9,450 bases of DNA. Source: CAYPEL01 sp964409635 (GTDB lineage Bacteria; Pseudomonadota; Gammaproteobacteria; DSM-19610). Of the stretch, positions 1-5,400 are shown one piece after another. Within the stretch, counting starts at the first letter, position 1; every line of letters begins with the position of its first letter. The notes below the pieces were generated by a model. That model worked only from the letters and a program-made list of their open reading frames with translations. It had not been told where the DNA came from and did no database searches. Made by a program: the position numbers and the translations under genes. Location: positions 1-9,450 of the forward strand of contig CAYPEL010000111.1 of NCBI GenBank assembly GCA_964409635.1, written 5' to 3'.

Positions 1-1
1 G

Positions 2-109
2 GCCGGTATACAACTAGCCCCGGTAGTCAGCGGTTCTCGCCTGTATGTCCTCGGCGCTGGCGGCAAATTGGTAGTCTATGAAATCAATAATTCTTCGTCC
101 ACAAGCTAA
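2..109 (+). CDS. bamB: Outer membrane protein assembly factor BamB, C-terminal end (partial)
   Basis: Only the last 35 codons are present; the gene enters from the left edge and ends at TAA 107-109. The readable end (AGIQLAPVVSGSRLYVLGAG, then GKLVVYEINNSSSTS) matches the final blade of the BamB/YfgL eight-bladed propeller, where a PVV..GRLYVLG..GKLVAY-type strand pair is typical. BamB is a lipoprotein of the BAM complex that folds beta-barrel proteins into the outer membrane. The identification rests on this short tail plus position: bamB directly precedes der in many gammaproteobacteria. A different PQQ-type propeller protein is possible but less likely in this setting. Confidence 0.85.
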   Translation, partial: AGIQLAPVVSGSRLYVLGAGGKLVVYEINNSSSTS

Positions 110-113
110 GGGC

Positions 114-145
114 TGGCGTCAAAATAAATTCACATTTTGACGCCA
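114..145. repeat. Perfect 12-bp inverted repeat (hairpin) between bamB and der
   Basis: Arms 114-125 (TGGCGTCAAAAT) and 134-145 (ATTTTGACGCCA) are perfectly complementary around an 8-base loop. It starts 5 bases after the bamB stop and ends 38 bases before der. No T-run follows either arm, so it is not a standard intrinsic terminator; a 3'-end stabilising hairpin, a partial attenuator or a protein site is possible. Only the symmetry is certain. Confidence 0.6.
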
Positions 146-183
146 CGCCTAAAACTTGAATCCCGCCCTGAAGTGATGCCGAA

Positions 184-1578
184 ATGCTGCCGGTCATAGC
201 GTTAATAGGCCGGCCCAATGTCGGTAAATCAACGCTGTTCAACAGGCTGACACGCAGCCGTGATGCACTGGTTGCCGATTTCCCCGGCCTGACACGGGAT
301 CGCCAGTACGGCCGTGGCCAAATTGGCGCCAGTCCCTACATTGTTATCGACACCGGTGGTCTAGTGGGCGATGAGCAGGGACTGGATAGCCTGATGGCGA
401 AACACGTCTGGCACGCCGTGGATGAAGCCAGCGTAATCTTTTTTCTGCTCGACGCCCGTGACGGCATTAATTTAAGTGATGAAAAGATTGCCAGCCGTTT
501 GAGGCGTTGTGGAAAACCTTTGTATCTGCTCTTAAACAAGGTCGACGGTCAGAATGCGGATGCTGTACTGGCCGATGTTTTTGCCCTCGGTTTGGGTGAA
601 CCGTCGCAAGTCTCGGCAAGCCAGGGCCGGGGTATACCTGCTTTGATGGACAAGGTACTCGCCGAGATCCCGGTAAATCATGCTACGGGAGGGAGTGAAG
701 CGGCAGCGGCTTCCATTCATGTTGCGCTTATCGGGCGTCCCAATGTGGGTAAGTCAACGCTGATCAACCGGATGATCGGCGAAGAACGTGTACTCGCTTA
801 TGATAAACCAGGCACCACCCGGGACAGTATTGCTATACCCTTCGAAAGAGAGGGCCATGCTTATACCTTGATTGATACAGCCGGGGTGCGCAGGCGCAGC
901 AAGGTCAGCGACATGATCGAAAAGTTCAGCGTGGTAAAAACGCTGCAAGCGATCAATGATGCACAAGTCACCTTGTTATTGCTGGACGCACAAAGCGGCG
1001 AAGTGACCGAACAGGACGCTACGCTCGCCGGACATATTCTTGAACAGGGCCGCGCCGTCGTTGTGGTCATCAATAAATGGGATGGCCTGACGGATGAACA
1101 GCGTGACTGGTTTCGTCGTGAGCTGGACAGGCGCTTGCCGTTTTTAAATTTTTCCGAACAGTATTTTATATCGGCATTACACGGTACCGGCGTGGGTGAT
1201 TTATTTGCCGCCATCCAGCGGGCATACCGTGCCGCCATGCTGGATGTTTCGACCGCTAAATTGACTCGAATAATCGAGCAGGCCGTGCAGGCCCACCAGC
1301 CACCATTGGTGCGAGGCCGCCGTATCAAGCTGAGGTATGCCCACCAGGGCGGTCACAATCCACCGCTGATCGTGATCCATGGAAACCAGACTGACCGGAT
1401 TCCCCAAACTTATAAACGTTATTTAATAAATTACTTGAGGGATGAGCTGAAACTGGTGGGTACACCGCTGAGTGTGCGATTTAAAACCGGTGATAACCCT
1501 TATAAAGGCAGACGCAACACACTGACACCTCGACAACAACGCAAGCGCAAGCGTATGCTGGGCCATACAAAGAAATAA
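184..1578 (+). CDS. der: GTPase Der (EngA), ribosome assembly factor
   Basis: 464 residues, normal for Der. This essential GTPase acts in maturation of the 50S ribosomal subunit in the cytoplasm. Two tandem G domains are visible. The first has P-loop GRPNVGKS at 9-16, DTGG at 56-59 and NKVD at 118-121. The second has P-loop GRPNVGKS at 184-191, DTAG at 231-234, NKWD at 297-300 and the SALHGTG G5 motif at 330-336. The C-terminal KH-like domain (about 355-440) ends in the family signature VRFKTGDNPYKGRRN and a basic tail. ATG 184 is chosen because the family begins only a few residues before the first P-loop; the upstream ATG at 176 and GTG at 173 are out of frame. The ribosome binding site is weak. 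mlaA follows after 24 bases. All motifs are intact. Confidence 0.98.
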   Translation: MLPVIALIGRPNVGKSTLFNRLTRSRDALVADFPGLTRDRQYGRGQIGASPYIVIDTGGLVGDEQGLDSLMAKHVWHAVDEASVIFFLLDARDGINLSDEKIASRLRRCGKPLYLLLNKVDGQNADAVLADVFALGLGEPSQVSASQGRGIPALMDKVLAEIPVNHATGGSEAAAASIHVALIGRPNVGKSTLINRMIGEERVLAYDKPGTTRDSIAIPFEREGHAYTLIDTAGVRRRSKVSDMIEKFSVVKTLQAINDAQVTLLLLDAQSGEVTEQDATLAGHILEQGRAVVVVINKWDGLTDEQRDWFRRELDRRLPFLNFSEQYFISALHGTGVGDLFAAIQRAYRAAMLDVSTAKLTRIIEQAVQAHQPPLVRGRRIKLRYAHQGGHNPPLIVIHGNQTDRIPQTYKRYLINYLRDELKLVGTPLSVRFKTGDNPYKGRRNTLTPRQQRKRKRMLGHTKK

Positions 1579-1602
1579 TATAATTGGGATGGAACAATAA
1601 CA

Positions 1603-2337
1603 ATGTCGTATAGAACGGGCAGACTGCCAGCCATTATTGTCTGTAGTGTGGCGATCTTGATAACAGGCTGCGCGCACCGTGCGCCTTATGAAGATGCGAG
1701 TGATCCGCTAGAACCGGTCAACCGTGCTGTACACCATTTTAACGATACGTTAGACAGGAACATTCTCAAACCCGTGGCTGAGGGTTATCAACGTTTTATT
1801 CCTTCGCCAGTGAGAGTCAGTGTCCGGAACTTCTTTTCCAACCTGGGTGAGCCGCTGACCATTATTAATGACCTGTTGCAGGGTAAGCCGGGGATCATGA
1901 TGTCGGATATTATGCGCTTTGGTTTCAACTCCACCTTTGGCATAGCGGGTATTTTCGATGTTGCAACTGGGTGGGAATTGCCCCGCCATGACGAAGACTT
2001 TGGTCAGACGCTGGCAAGCTGGGGTATTGGCGGTGGCTGGTATGTGGTATTGCCTTTTCTGGGCCCGAGCAATGTCCGGGATACGCTAACATTGCCGTTT
2101 AATTTGCAGCTTGATCCGGTGCTCCATGTTCGGCCACCCCTTCCCAGGATATCTGCGGGTGCAGTACGTGCCGTTAATTTGCGTGCAGATTTTCTGGGTG
2201 CCGGCGAAGTTCTGGAAGCGGCCGCATTTGATCCCTATGTATCGGTAAGACAAGCTTACCGGCAGCTGCGCTGGAATCATATTTATGATGGCGAGCCTCC
2301 GGAGCCGGATTTTTTTGACGAGGAGTTGTTGGACTGA
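1603..2337 (+). CDS. mlaA: MlaA/VacJ family outer-membrane lipoprotein (phospholipid asymmetry)
   Basis: 244 residues. MlaA sits in the outer membrane, removes mislocalised phospholipids from the outer leaflet and hands them to the periplasmic Mla carrier. The N-terminus is a lipoprotein signal peptide: a basic start, a hydrophobic stretch at about 9-20, and lipobox I-T-G-C with the lipidated Cys at 23. Ala follows the Cys, so inner-membrane retention is not expected. Family signatures are DPLEPVNR at 34-41, NSTFGIAGIFDVATG at 109-123, and EDFGQTLASWGIGGGWYVVL with PFLGPSNVRD at 131-160. The acidic tail (DGEPPEPDFFDEELLD) is typical. ATG 1603 has a GGGATGGA-like ribosome binding site about 10 bases upstream. 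It lies between der and an unknown gene, probably in one operon. The mlaB-F genes are not in this window. Confidence 0.93.
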   Translation: MSYRTGRLPAIIVCSVAILITGCAHRAPYEDASDPLEPVNRAVHHFNDTLDRNILKPVAEGYQRFIPSPVRVSVRNFFSNLGEPLTIINDLLQGKPGIMMSDIMRFGFNSTFGIAGIFDVATGWELPRHDEDFGQTLASWGIGGGWYVVLPFLGPSNVRDTLTLPFNLQLDPVLHVRPPLPRISAGAVRAVNLRADFLGAGEVLEAAAFDPYVSVRQAYRQLRWNHIYDGEPPEPDFFDEELLD

Positions 2338-2342
2338 TTTTC

Positions 2343-2768
2343 GTGGCCGATAGGGGTCATAAGCGGTTGCAGGATCTGCTTGCTATGCCGGCAGACCTGG
2401 TTGAGTTTCAGCAGCATCTGGAGGCTGTTGGCGAAGACTATCTGCTACTGGAACTTAGTGTGCTAAAGGCTTCAGCCTATTTCAGATTTATGGATGTTTA
2501 TCAGGGGCGGACTGTTATATGGGACTGCCACCTGGTGACATTAAAAGCTGAATATGAAAACTTAAGGGCCTCCGGAAATAACCCTGGCGAGCTGGCTAAC
2601 TTTATTGAGATTAAGGACAACGGCGGGCAACTGATACCGCTACGGGTAGGTTTGAATATTCCAAGGATTGACATACCCGCCATACGTAAAATGATTGTTA
2701 TGATCCGGCAATATAAACGGCTTGGCCCAGGCCGTCAGGAATTTGGGAACAGCTATCAAGTTAACTGA
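2343..2768 (+). CDS. Hypothetical protein, 141 residues, downstream of mlaA
   Basis: I do not recognise this family. The product is a small mixed-charge protein with no signal peptide, membrane segment or cysteine-rich motif, so it is probably cytoplasmic. The N-terminal part (about 8-45) looks helical and leucine-rich (RLQDLLAMPADLVEFQQHLE). The middle resembles a beta-rich segment (RTVIWDCHLVTLKAEYENL) and the end is basic (RKMIVMIRQYKRLGPGRQEF). The reading frame opens at GTG 2343, five bases after the mlaA stop, where the nearest purine-rich stretch (AGGAG 2321-2325) is too far away for an ideal ribosome binding site. The in-frame ATG at 2385 has AGGA at 2371-2374 with 10-base spacing and is a real alternative, giving 127 residues. 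Close spacing implies co-transcription with der-mlaA. No function is proposed. Confidence 0.75.
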   Translation: MADRGHKRLQDLLAMPADLVEFQQHLEAVGEDYLLLELSVLKASAYFRFMDVYQGRTVIWDCHLVTLKAEYENLRASGNNPGELANFIEIKDNGGQLIPLRVGLNIPRIDIPAIRKMIVMIRQYKRLGPGRQEFGNSYQVN

Positions 2769-2812
2769 ACTAATTAATTCTACGGTACTGCACACGAACT
2801 TTACTAATGAAC

Positions 2813-2855
2813 CTCAGATTTATTCGTGTATCTCGCTCTCGCGAATAAATCTGAG
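2813..2855. repeat. Perfect 14-bp inverted repeat in the 124-base gap before the ferredoxin-like gene
   Basis: Arms 2813-2826 (CTCAGATTTATTCG) and 2842-2855 (CGAATAAATCTGAG) are exact reverse complements. A G-U and a G-C pair can extend the stem inward, leaving an 11-base loop. No T-run follows, so it is not a textbook intrinsic terminator, although it may end the der-mlaA transcript. Its position 38 bases before the next start codon also allows a leader hairpin or an operator. No convincing sigma-70 promoter was found in this gap. Just downstream is a small tandem repeat, AATAGGC twice at 2867-2880. Confidence 0.65.
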
Positions 2856-2892
2856 ATTAGCTAAACAATAGGCAATAGGCGGGGTTTATAAA

Positions 2893-4377
2893 ATGGCGCG
2901 TTACCTGACGCTTTCTAAAGCAGCGCGGTTTGTCGGAGTCAAGCGCGGCGCCTTGCAAAAAAAGATCCGTGCAGGTGAATTATCCACCTTTGAAGGGATG
3001 CTCGAACTCGACGAGTTGTTGCGTGTTTACCCCAATGTAGAACTCGAAGACAGCACCATGATCGAGCGTATCGATCGTTTTGTTGAAAATGCCTGGACCA
3101 AGGTCGCCAGATCCAATGCCCTGCTGCCGGATGCGGAAACCCTGTTAACGCGCGTATCGATCCTCAGCCAGGAACTGGCAGTGGCAAAGGCTGAAGTTAA
3201 CCGTTATGCAACCCTGGTCGATGAACTGAAGCCACGTATTGCAGCACTGGATGAAACGGCAGAAAAAGACAGTGATGCCAGTGTTCACAATTTTAAATCC
3301 TGGTTCCTGCACGCCCTGGAAGGGCGCAAACCCGAGTCGGATCTACCGGCCCGCTTACTCGCCAGAGAAGCCTTTCTGCGGGTTATGGCGGCCCACGTAC
3401 GCGTGATGCCCAGCGGCCATGAATATTTTGCCAGTGGCCAGGATAATTTGCTGGCGGCCGGATTGCGCAGTGGCATTTCTTTGCCCTATGGTTGTAATAA
3501 CGCGAGCTGTGGTCGCTGCAAGGTCAAATTAGTGTCTGGCAAGCTGCGTCAGGTGCGGGAGTCAACTTACTCATTGGCTGAAAATGAGGTGCGCGACGGC
3601 TTGGTGTTGAGTTGTTGTTGTGCCGCTGTCACGGATGTCGTTGTAGAGGTTGATGAAGCAAGTAATAGCGATGATATTCCTGCTCAGAAAATTGTTGCCC
3701 GGATTAAGAAGATCAAACATTTTGGGGATAGCCTGGTGGTACAGGCCCGGCTGGGGGATGGGGAGCGCCTGCATTTCCTGGCGGGACAGTATGCGCAGGT
3801 GCAGCTTGCAGATGGCTCCAGCGCTGATTGCGCTATTGCCAGTTGCCCTTGCGACGAACGCAGTCTCGAATTTCATCTGTCGGCCCAGTCTAATCCGGGA
3901 TTCTGGCGCTATGCCAATGAGCAAATGGCGGAGGGTGAAACGCTAACTAGTCGCAGCCCGAAAGGCGATTTTGTATTGCATACGGGATCAACCAGGCCGC
4001 TTATATTTATAGCGATTGATACCGGCTTTGGCGCCATTAAAAGTTTGATTGAGCATGCCATGGCGCTTGATGTTGCAGAATCCATGCACCTGTACCGTGG
4101 CACATCTTCCCCAGAGGGTGCTTATCAGGATAATCTCTGCCGCGCCTGGTCAGACGCGCTGGATGAGTTTAGCTATTCCGCTCTGCAATTAGCTGCGGGT
4201 GATGAGGGTCTGCATGCGTTCGTCGACAGGATAGCCGAAGACTATCCCAGTCTGGCCCAGCACGATGTCTACCTATGTGCGCATAAAGATCAGCTGCAGC
4301 ATCTCGGCATGGCGCTGGAAAACCGCACGGGTGCGTTTGATCAGCGGGTCAACATAGAACCGATCCGTATCAGTTAA
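2893..4377 (+). CDS. Putative redox protein: HTH-like N-terminus, coiled coil, [2Fe-2S] ferredoxin and degenerate reductase-like domain
   Basis: 494 residues. Residues 1-45 (LTLSKAARFVGVKRGALQKK, then GEL...LELDELLRVYP) resemble a MerR/excisionase-like winged helix-turn-helix. Residues 75-125 look like a coiled coil. Residues 165-255 form a plant-type [2Fe-2S] ferredoxin domain with ligands C201, C206 and C209, and a fourth Cys in the triple C241-C243 (C241 aligns best). Residues 265-494 follow the ferredoxin-NADP reductase fold order (AGQYAQVQL at 297-305, SPKGDF at 355-360, DTGFGAIKSLIE at 376-387), but the FAD motif RxYS reads A-D-C-A at 311-314, GGTG reads I-D-T-G and CGP reads C-A-H. ATG 2893 has GGGG 8 bases upstream. 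The gene appears monocistronic. It may be an electron-transfer protein or a redox-sensing regulator; the annotation CDP-6-deoxyglucoseen reductase-like would be too specific. The domain calls for ferredoxin are firm, the role is not. Confidence 0.85.
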   Translation: MARYLTLSKAARFVGVKRGALQKKIRAGELSTFEGMLELDELLRVYPNVELEDSTMIERIDRFVENAWTKVARSNALLPDAETLLTRVSILSQELAVAKAEVNRYATLVDELKPRIAALDETAEKDSDASVHNFKSWFLHALEGRKPESDLPARLLAREAFLRVMAAHVRVMPSGHEYFASGQDNLLAAGLRSGISLPYGCNNASCGRCKVKLVSGKLRQVRESTYSLAENEVRDGLVLSCCCAAVTDVVVEVDEASNSDDIPAQKIVARIKKIKHFGDSLVVQARLGDGERLHFLAGQYAQVQLADGSSADCAIASCPCDERSLEFHLSAQSNPGFWRYANEQMAEGETLTSRSPKGDFVLHTGSTRPLIFIAIDTGFGAIKSLIEHAMALDVAESMHLYRGTSSPEGAYQDNLCRAWSDALDEFSYSALQLAAGDEGLHAFVDRIAEDYPSLAQHDVYLCAHKDQLQHLGMALENRTGAFDQRVNIEPIRIS

Positions 4378-4414
4378 CCGGTGTCTGCTGTTGCGCTCAT
4401 CATCAACCCATGTG

Positions 4415-4470
4415 CCGTAGGGTGGGCGAAACCCACCATTGCCGCAGCATCCGGTGGGGGTTACACCCAC
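4415..4470. repeat. REP-like palindromic repeat between convergent genes
   Basis: The 94-base gap between convergent genes holds GCCGTAGGGTGGGCGAAACCCACC, written here in parts: GTAGGGTGGGC at 4417-4427 and hairpin GGTGGG/CCCACC at 4421-4426 and 4432-4437 with a 5-base loop. A second hairpin follows, GTGGG/CCCAC at 4454-4458 and 4466-4470. Paired GTGGG-type palindromes with the lead GTAGGGTGGG recur as dispersed intergenic elements in many proteobacterial genomes. A second copy is needed to prove it is a repeat here. It may also limit read-through from both sides; no T-run is present. Confidence 0.55.
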
Positions 4471-4471
4471 A

Positions 4472-4873
4472 TTATTCCGAATCAGTATCTCGAATGGTAA
4501 CCCCGCAACGCCGCAGGTAGGCCAGGATTAATTCACTGTTTTTCTGATTGACCAGGTTGAGTAATTCCAGCAGGGATTGACGGCTGATGATTACCGGGTT
4601 GAGATCCTGATCTATCACCTGTGTGTTGTGTAACAAACCATCGACGGGTGTTCCCAGTACCGGATCCGCAATCAGATAGGCAATACTGACATCCAGGGCA
4701 GCCGCAATCCGCTGGATGTTATCCACGCCGATATTATGTTCAGCCCGCTCCACAGCACCGATATAACTGCGGTTTAAGCCGCTGATTTCACCCAGGACTT
4801 CCTGTGACCAACCGCGGCTATTTCGGAGTACCTTAATTCTGTGGGCGAGCTGCTTCCTTGCTGAAAGTGCCAT
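4472..4873 (-). CDS. XRE/Cro-family helix-turn-helix regulator, distal paralog
   Basis: 133 residues. Residues 6-62 form an XRE/Cro DNA-binding domain, with the recognition region SQEVLGEISGLNRSYIGAVE at 23-42 and the closing helix VDNIQRIAAALDVSIAYLI. The remaining 70 residues are not a recognised effector domain; they include a hydrophobic segment (SRQSLLELLNLVNQKNSELI) that could mediate dimerisation. ATG at 4873-4871 is chosen because it fits the domain boundary; no strong ribosome binding site precedes it. It lies 84 bases downstream of a paralogous regulator on the same strand, with repeated GCAAAT half-sites in between. The first 60 residues of the two align without a gap. No toxin, methylase or phage gene is adjacent, so the target cannot be named; autoregulation is the simplest guess. 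Confidence 0.9.
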   Translation of the reverse strand: MALSARKQLAHRIKVLRNSRGWSQEVLGEISGLNRSYIGAVERAEHNIGVDNIQRIAAALDVSIAYLIADPVLGTPVDGLLHNTQVIDQDLNPVIISRQSLLELLNLVNQKNSELILAYLRRCGVTIRDTDSE

Positions 4874-4924
4874 GGCTGCCCATTACAGGCAAGTTATCCG
4901 CCAAGGTCGACCGACAATAAGTAG

Positions 4925-4952
4925 CAATTTGCCGCAAATAAGCAGCAAATTG
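4925..4952. promoter_or_regulatory. Candidate operator with GCAAAT half-sites upstream of the distal XRE gene
   Basis: ATTTGC (4927-4932) and GCAAAT (4934-4939) form a palindrome around a single base, and a third GCAAAT at 4945-4950 lies 11 bases, one helical turn, further on. The outer copies also make an inverted repeat, CAATTTGC/GCAAATTG at 4925-4932 and 4945-4952. The cluster is 52-79 bases upstream of the start of the 4472-4873 gene. Such an array suits binding by an XRE dimer or LexA-independent autoregulator. No binding protein can be assigned from the sequence alone. Confidence 0.4.
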
Positions 4953-4957
4953 GGTCG

Positions 4958-5272
4958 CTATAGGCCTATTTGGCCGTGTTGTTGCAGGATCTTGCTGCTA
5001 ATGGAAGGCAATAATGGCCGGTAGCTGGCTGAGTCTTCGCGAATTTGGAGGTGATTTTCTGAGCGGGTAAACAGTGTGGCAATATCTGTATCCAGTGCTG
5101 CCGCTATACGGGTCAGATTATCCAGGCTGATATTTCGTTCGCAGCGTTCGACGGCGCCGATGTAGGTCCGGTGCAGGCCACTGGCTTCAGCCAGCATCTC
5201 TTGTGACCAGCCGCGGCTTTTTCTCAGGCGGCGAATTTTTTGTGCGAATAGACGGCGTGTTTCGTACGACAC
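4958..5272 (-). CDS. XRE/Cro-family helix-turn-helix regulator behind an SOS-type promoter
   Basis: 104 residues from the chosen start. The XRE domain spans about 5-62, with HTH segment SQEMLAEASGLHRTYIGAVE at 23-42 and SLDNLTRIAAALDTDIATLF following. The C-terminal 35 residues are unremarkable. The reading frame is open back to GTG 5335 and ATG 5287, but GTG 5272-5270 is preferred: AGGG lies 7 bases upstream, and from it the conserved G-W falls at residues 21-22, exactly as in the neighbouring paralog. A start at ATG 5287 would add 5 residues. The upstream gap has a sigma-70-like promoter overlapped by a LexA-type box, so expression is probably DNA-damage inducible. The second XRE gene follows after 84 bases and may be co-transcribed. 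Function of the pair is unknown; phage-like or C-protein-like control are the nearest analogies. Confidence 0.88.
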   Translation of the reverse strand: MSYETRRLFAQKIRRLRKSRGWSQEMLAEASGLHRTYIGAVERCERNISLDNLTRIAAALDTDIATLFTRSENHLQIREDSASYRPLLPSISSKILQQHGQIGL

Positions 5273-5352
5273 GATTTTACCCTGCATTGAATGGCGCCAA
5301 TCTACGTAAGCGCATATCAGGAATGGAGAAGCCACTCTGAATTAATTCTAGA

Positions 5353-5372
5353 TACTGTTAATATATACAGTA
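5353..5372. promoter_or_regulatory. LexA (SOS) box, near-consensus
   Basis: TACTGTTAATATATACAGTA has the gammaproteobacterial LexA pattern CTGT-N8-ACAG with outer TA/TA, and differs from the E. coli ideal TACTGTATATATATACAGTA only by a swapped AT in the spacer. It lies 81-100 bases upstream of the GTG start at 5272 and begins where the -10 hexamer of the minus-strand promoter ends, so bound LexA would block transcription of the XRE genes. The site is intergenic, just beyond the stop of the M23 peptidase gene. Confidence 0.85.
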
Positions 5373-5400
5373 GTATAGTTCAGGGTTGTTTATTTGTCGA
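5372..5400 (-). promoter_or_regulatory. Sigma-70-type promoter for the XRE regulator genes
   Basis: Read on the minus strand, TCGACA (5400-5395) is a -35 with one mismatch to TTGACA and TATACT (5377-5372) a -10 with one mismatch to TATAAT, separated by exactly 17 bases. The -35 lies inside the last codons of the M23 peptidase gene. Transcription would start within the LexA-type box and give a leader of roughly 90 bases before GTG 5272. The call is by pattern only. Confidence 0.7.

Noticed and set aside
861..1328. 155-residue open frame on the minus strand
   Set aside because: It lies wholly opposite der, whose product has every family motif; its translation is low-complexity and Ser/Cys-rich as expected for an antisense shadow.
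2813..2855. Intrinsic terminator
   Set aside because: The stem is good but there is no T-run after it in either direction, so it is listed only as an inverted repeat.
4273..4470. Minus-strand frame starting MGVTPTGCCGNGGFRPPYGT
   Set aside because: This kind of translation arises from the GTGGG-type palindromic repeat and then runs antisense into the ferredoxin-like gene; it is not a protein.
4472..5272. Toxin-antitoxin module
   Set aside because: Both genes encode XRE regulators and neither has a toxin-like partner; no RelE, HipA, HigB or similar fold is seen.
4472..5400. Prophage remnant, suggested by Cro-like genes and LexA control
   Set aside because: No integrase, attachment-site repeat, or structural gene is present, and the flanks are conserved chromosomal genes.
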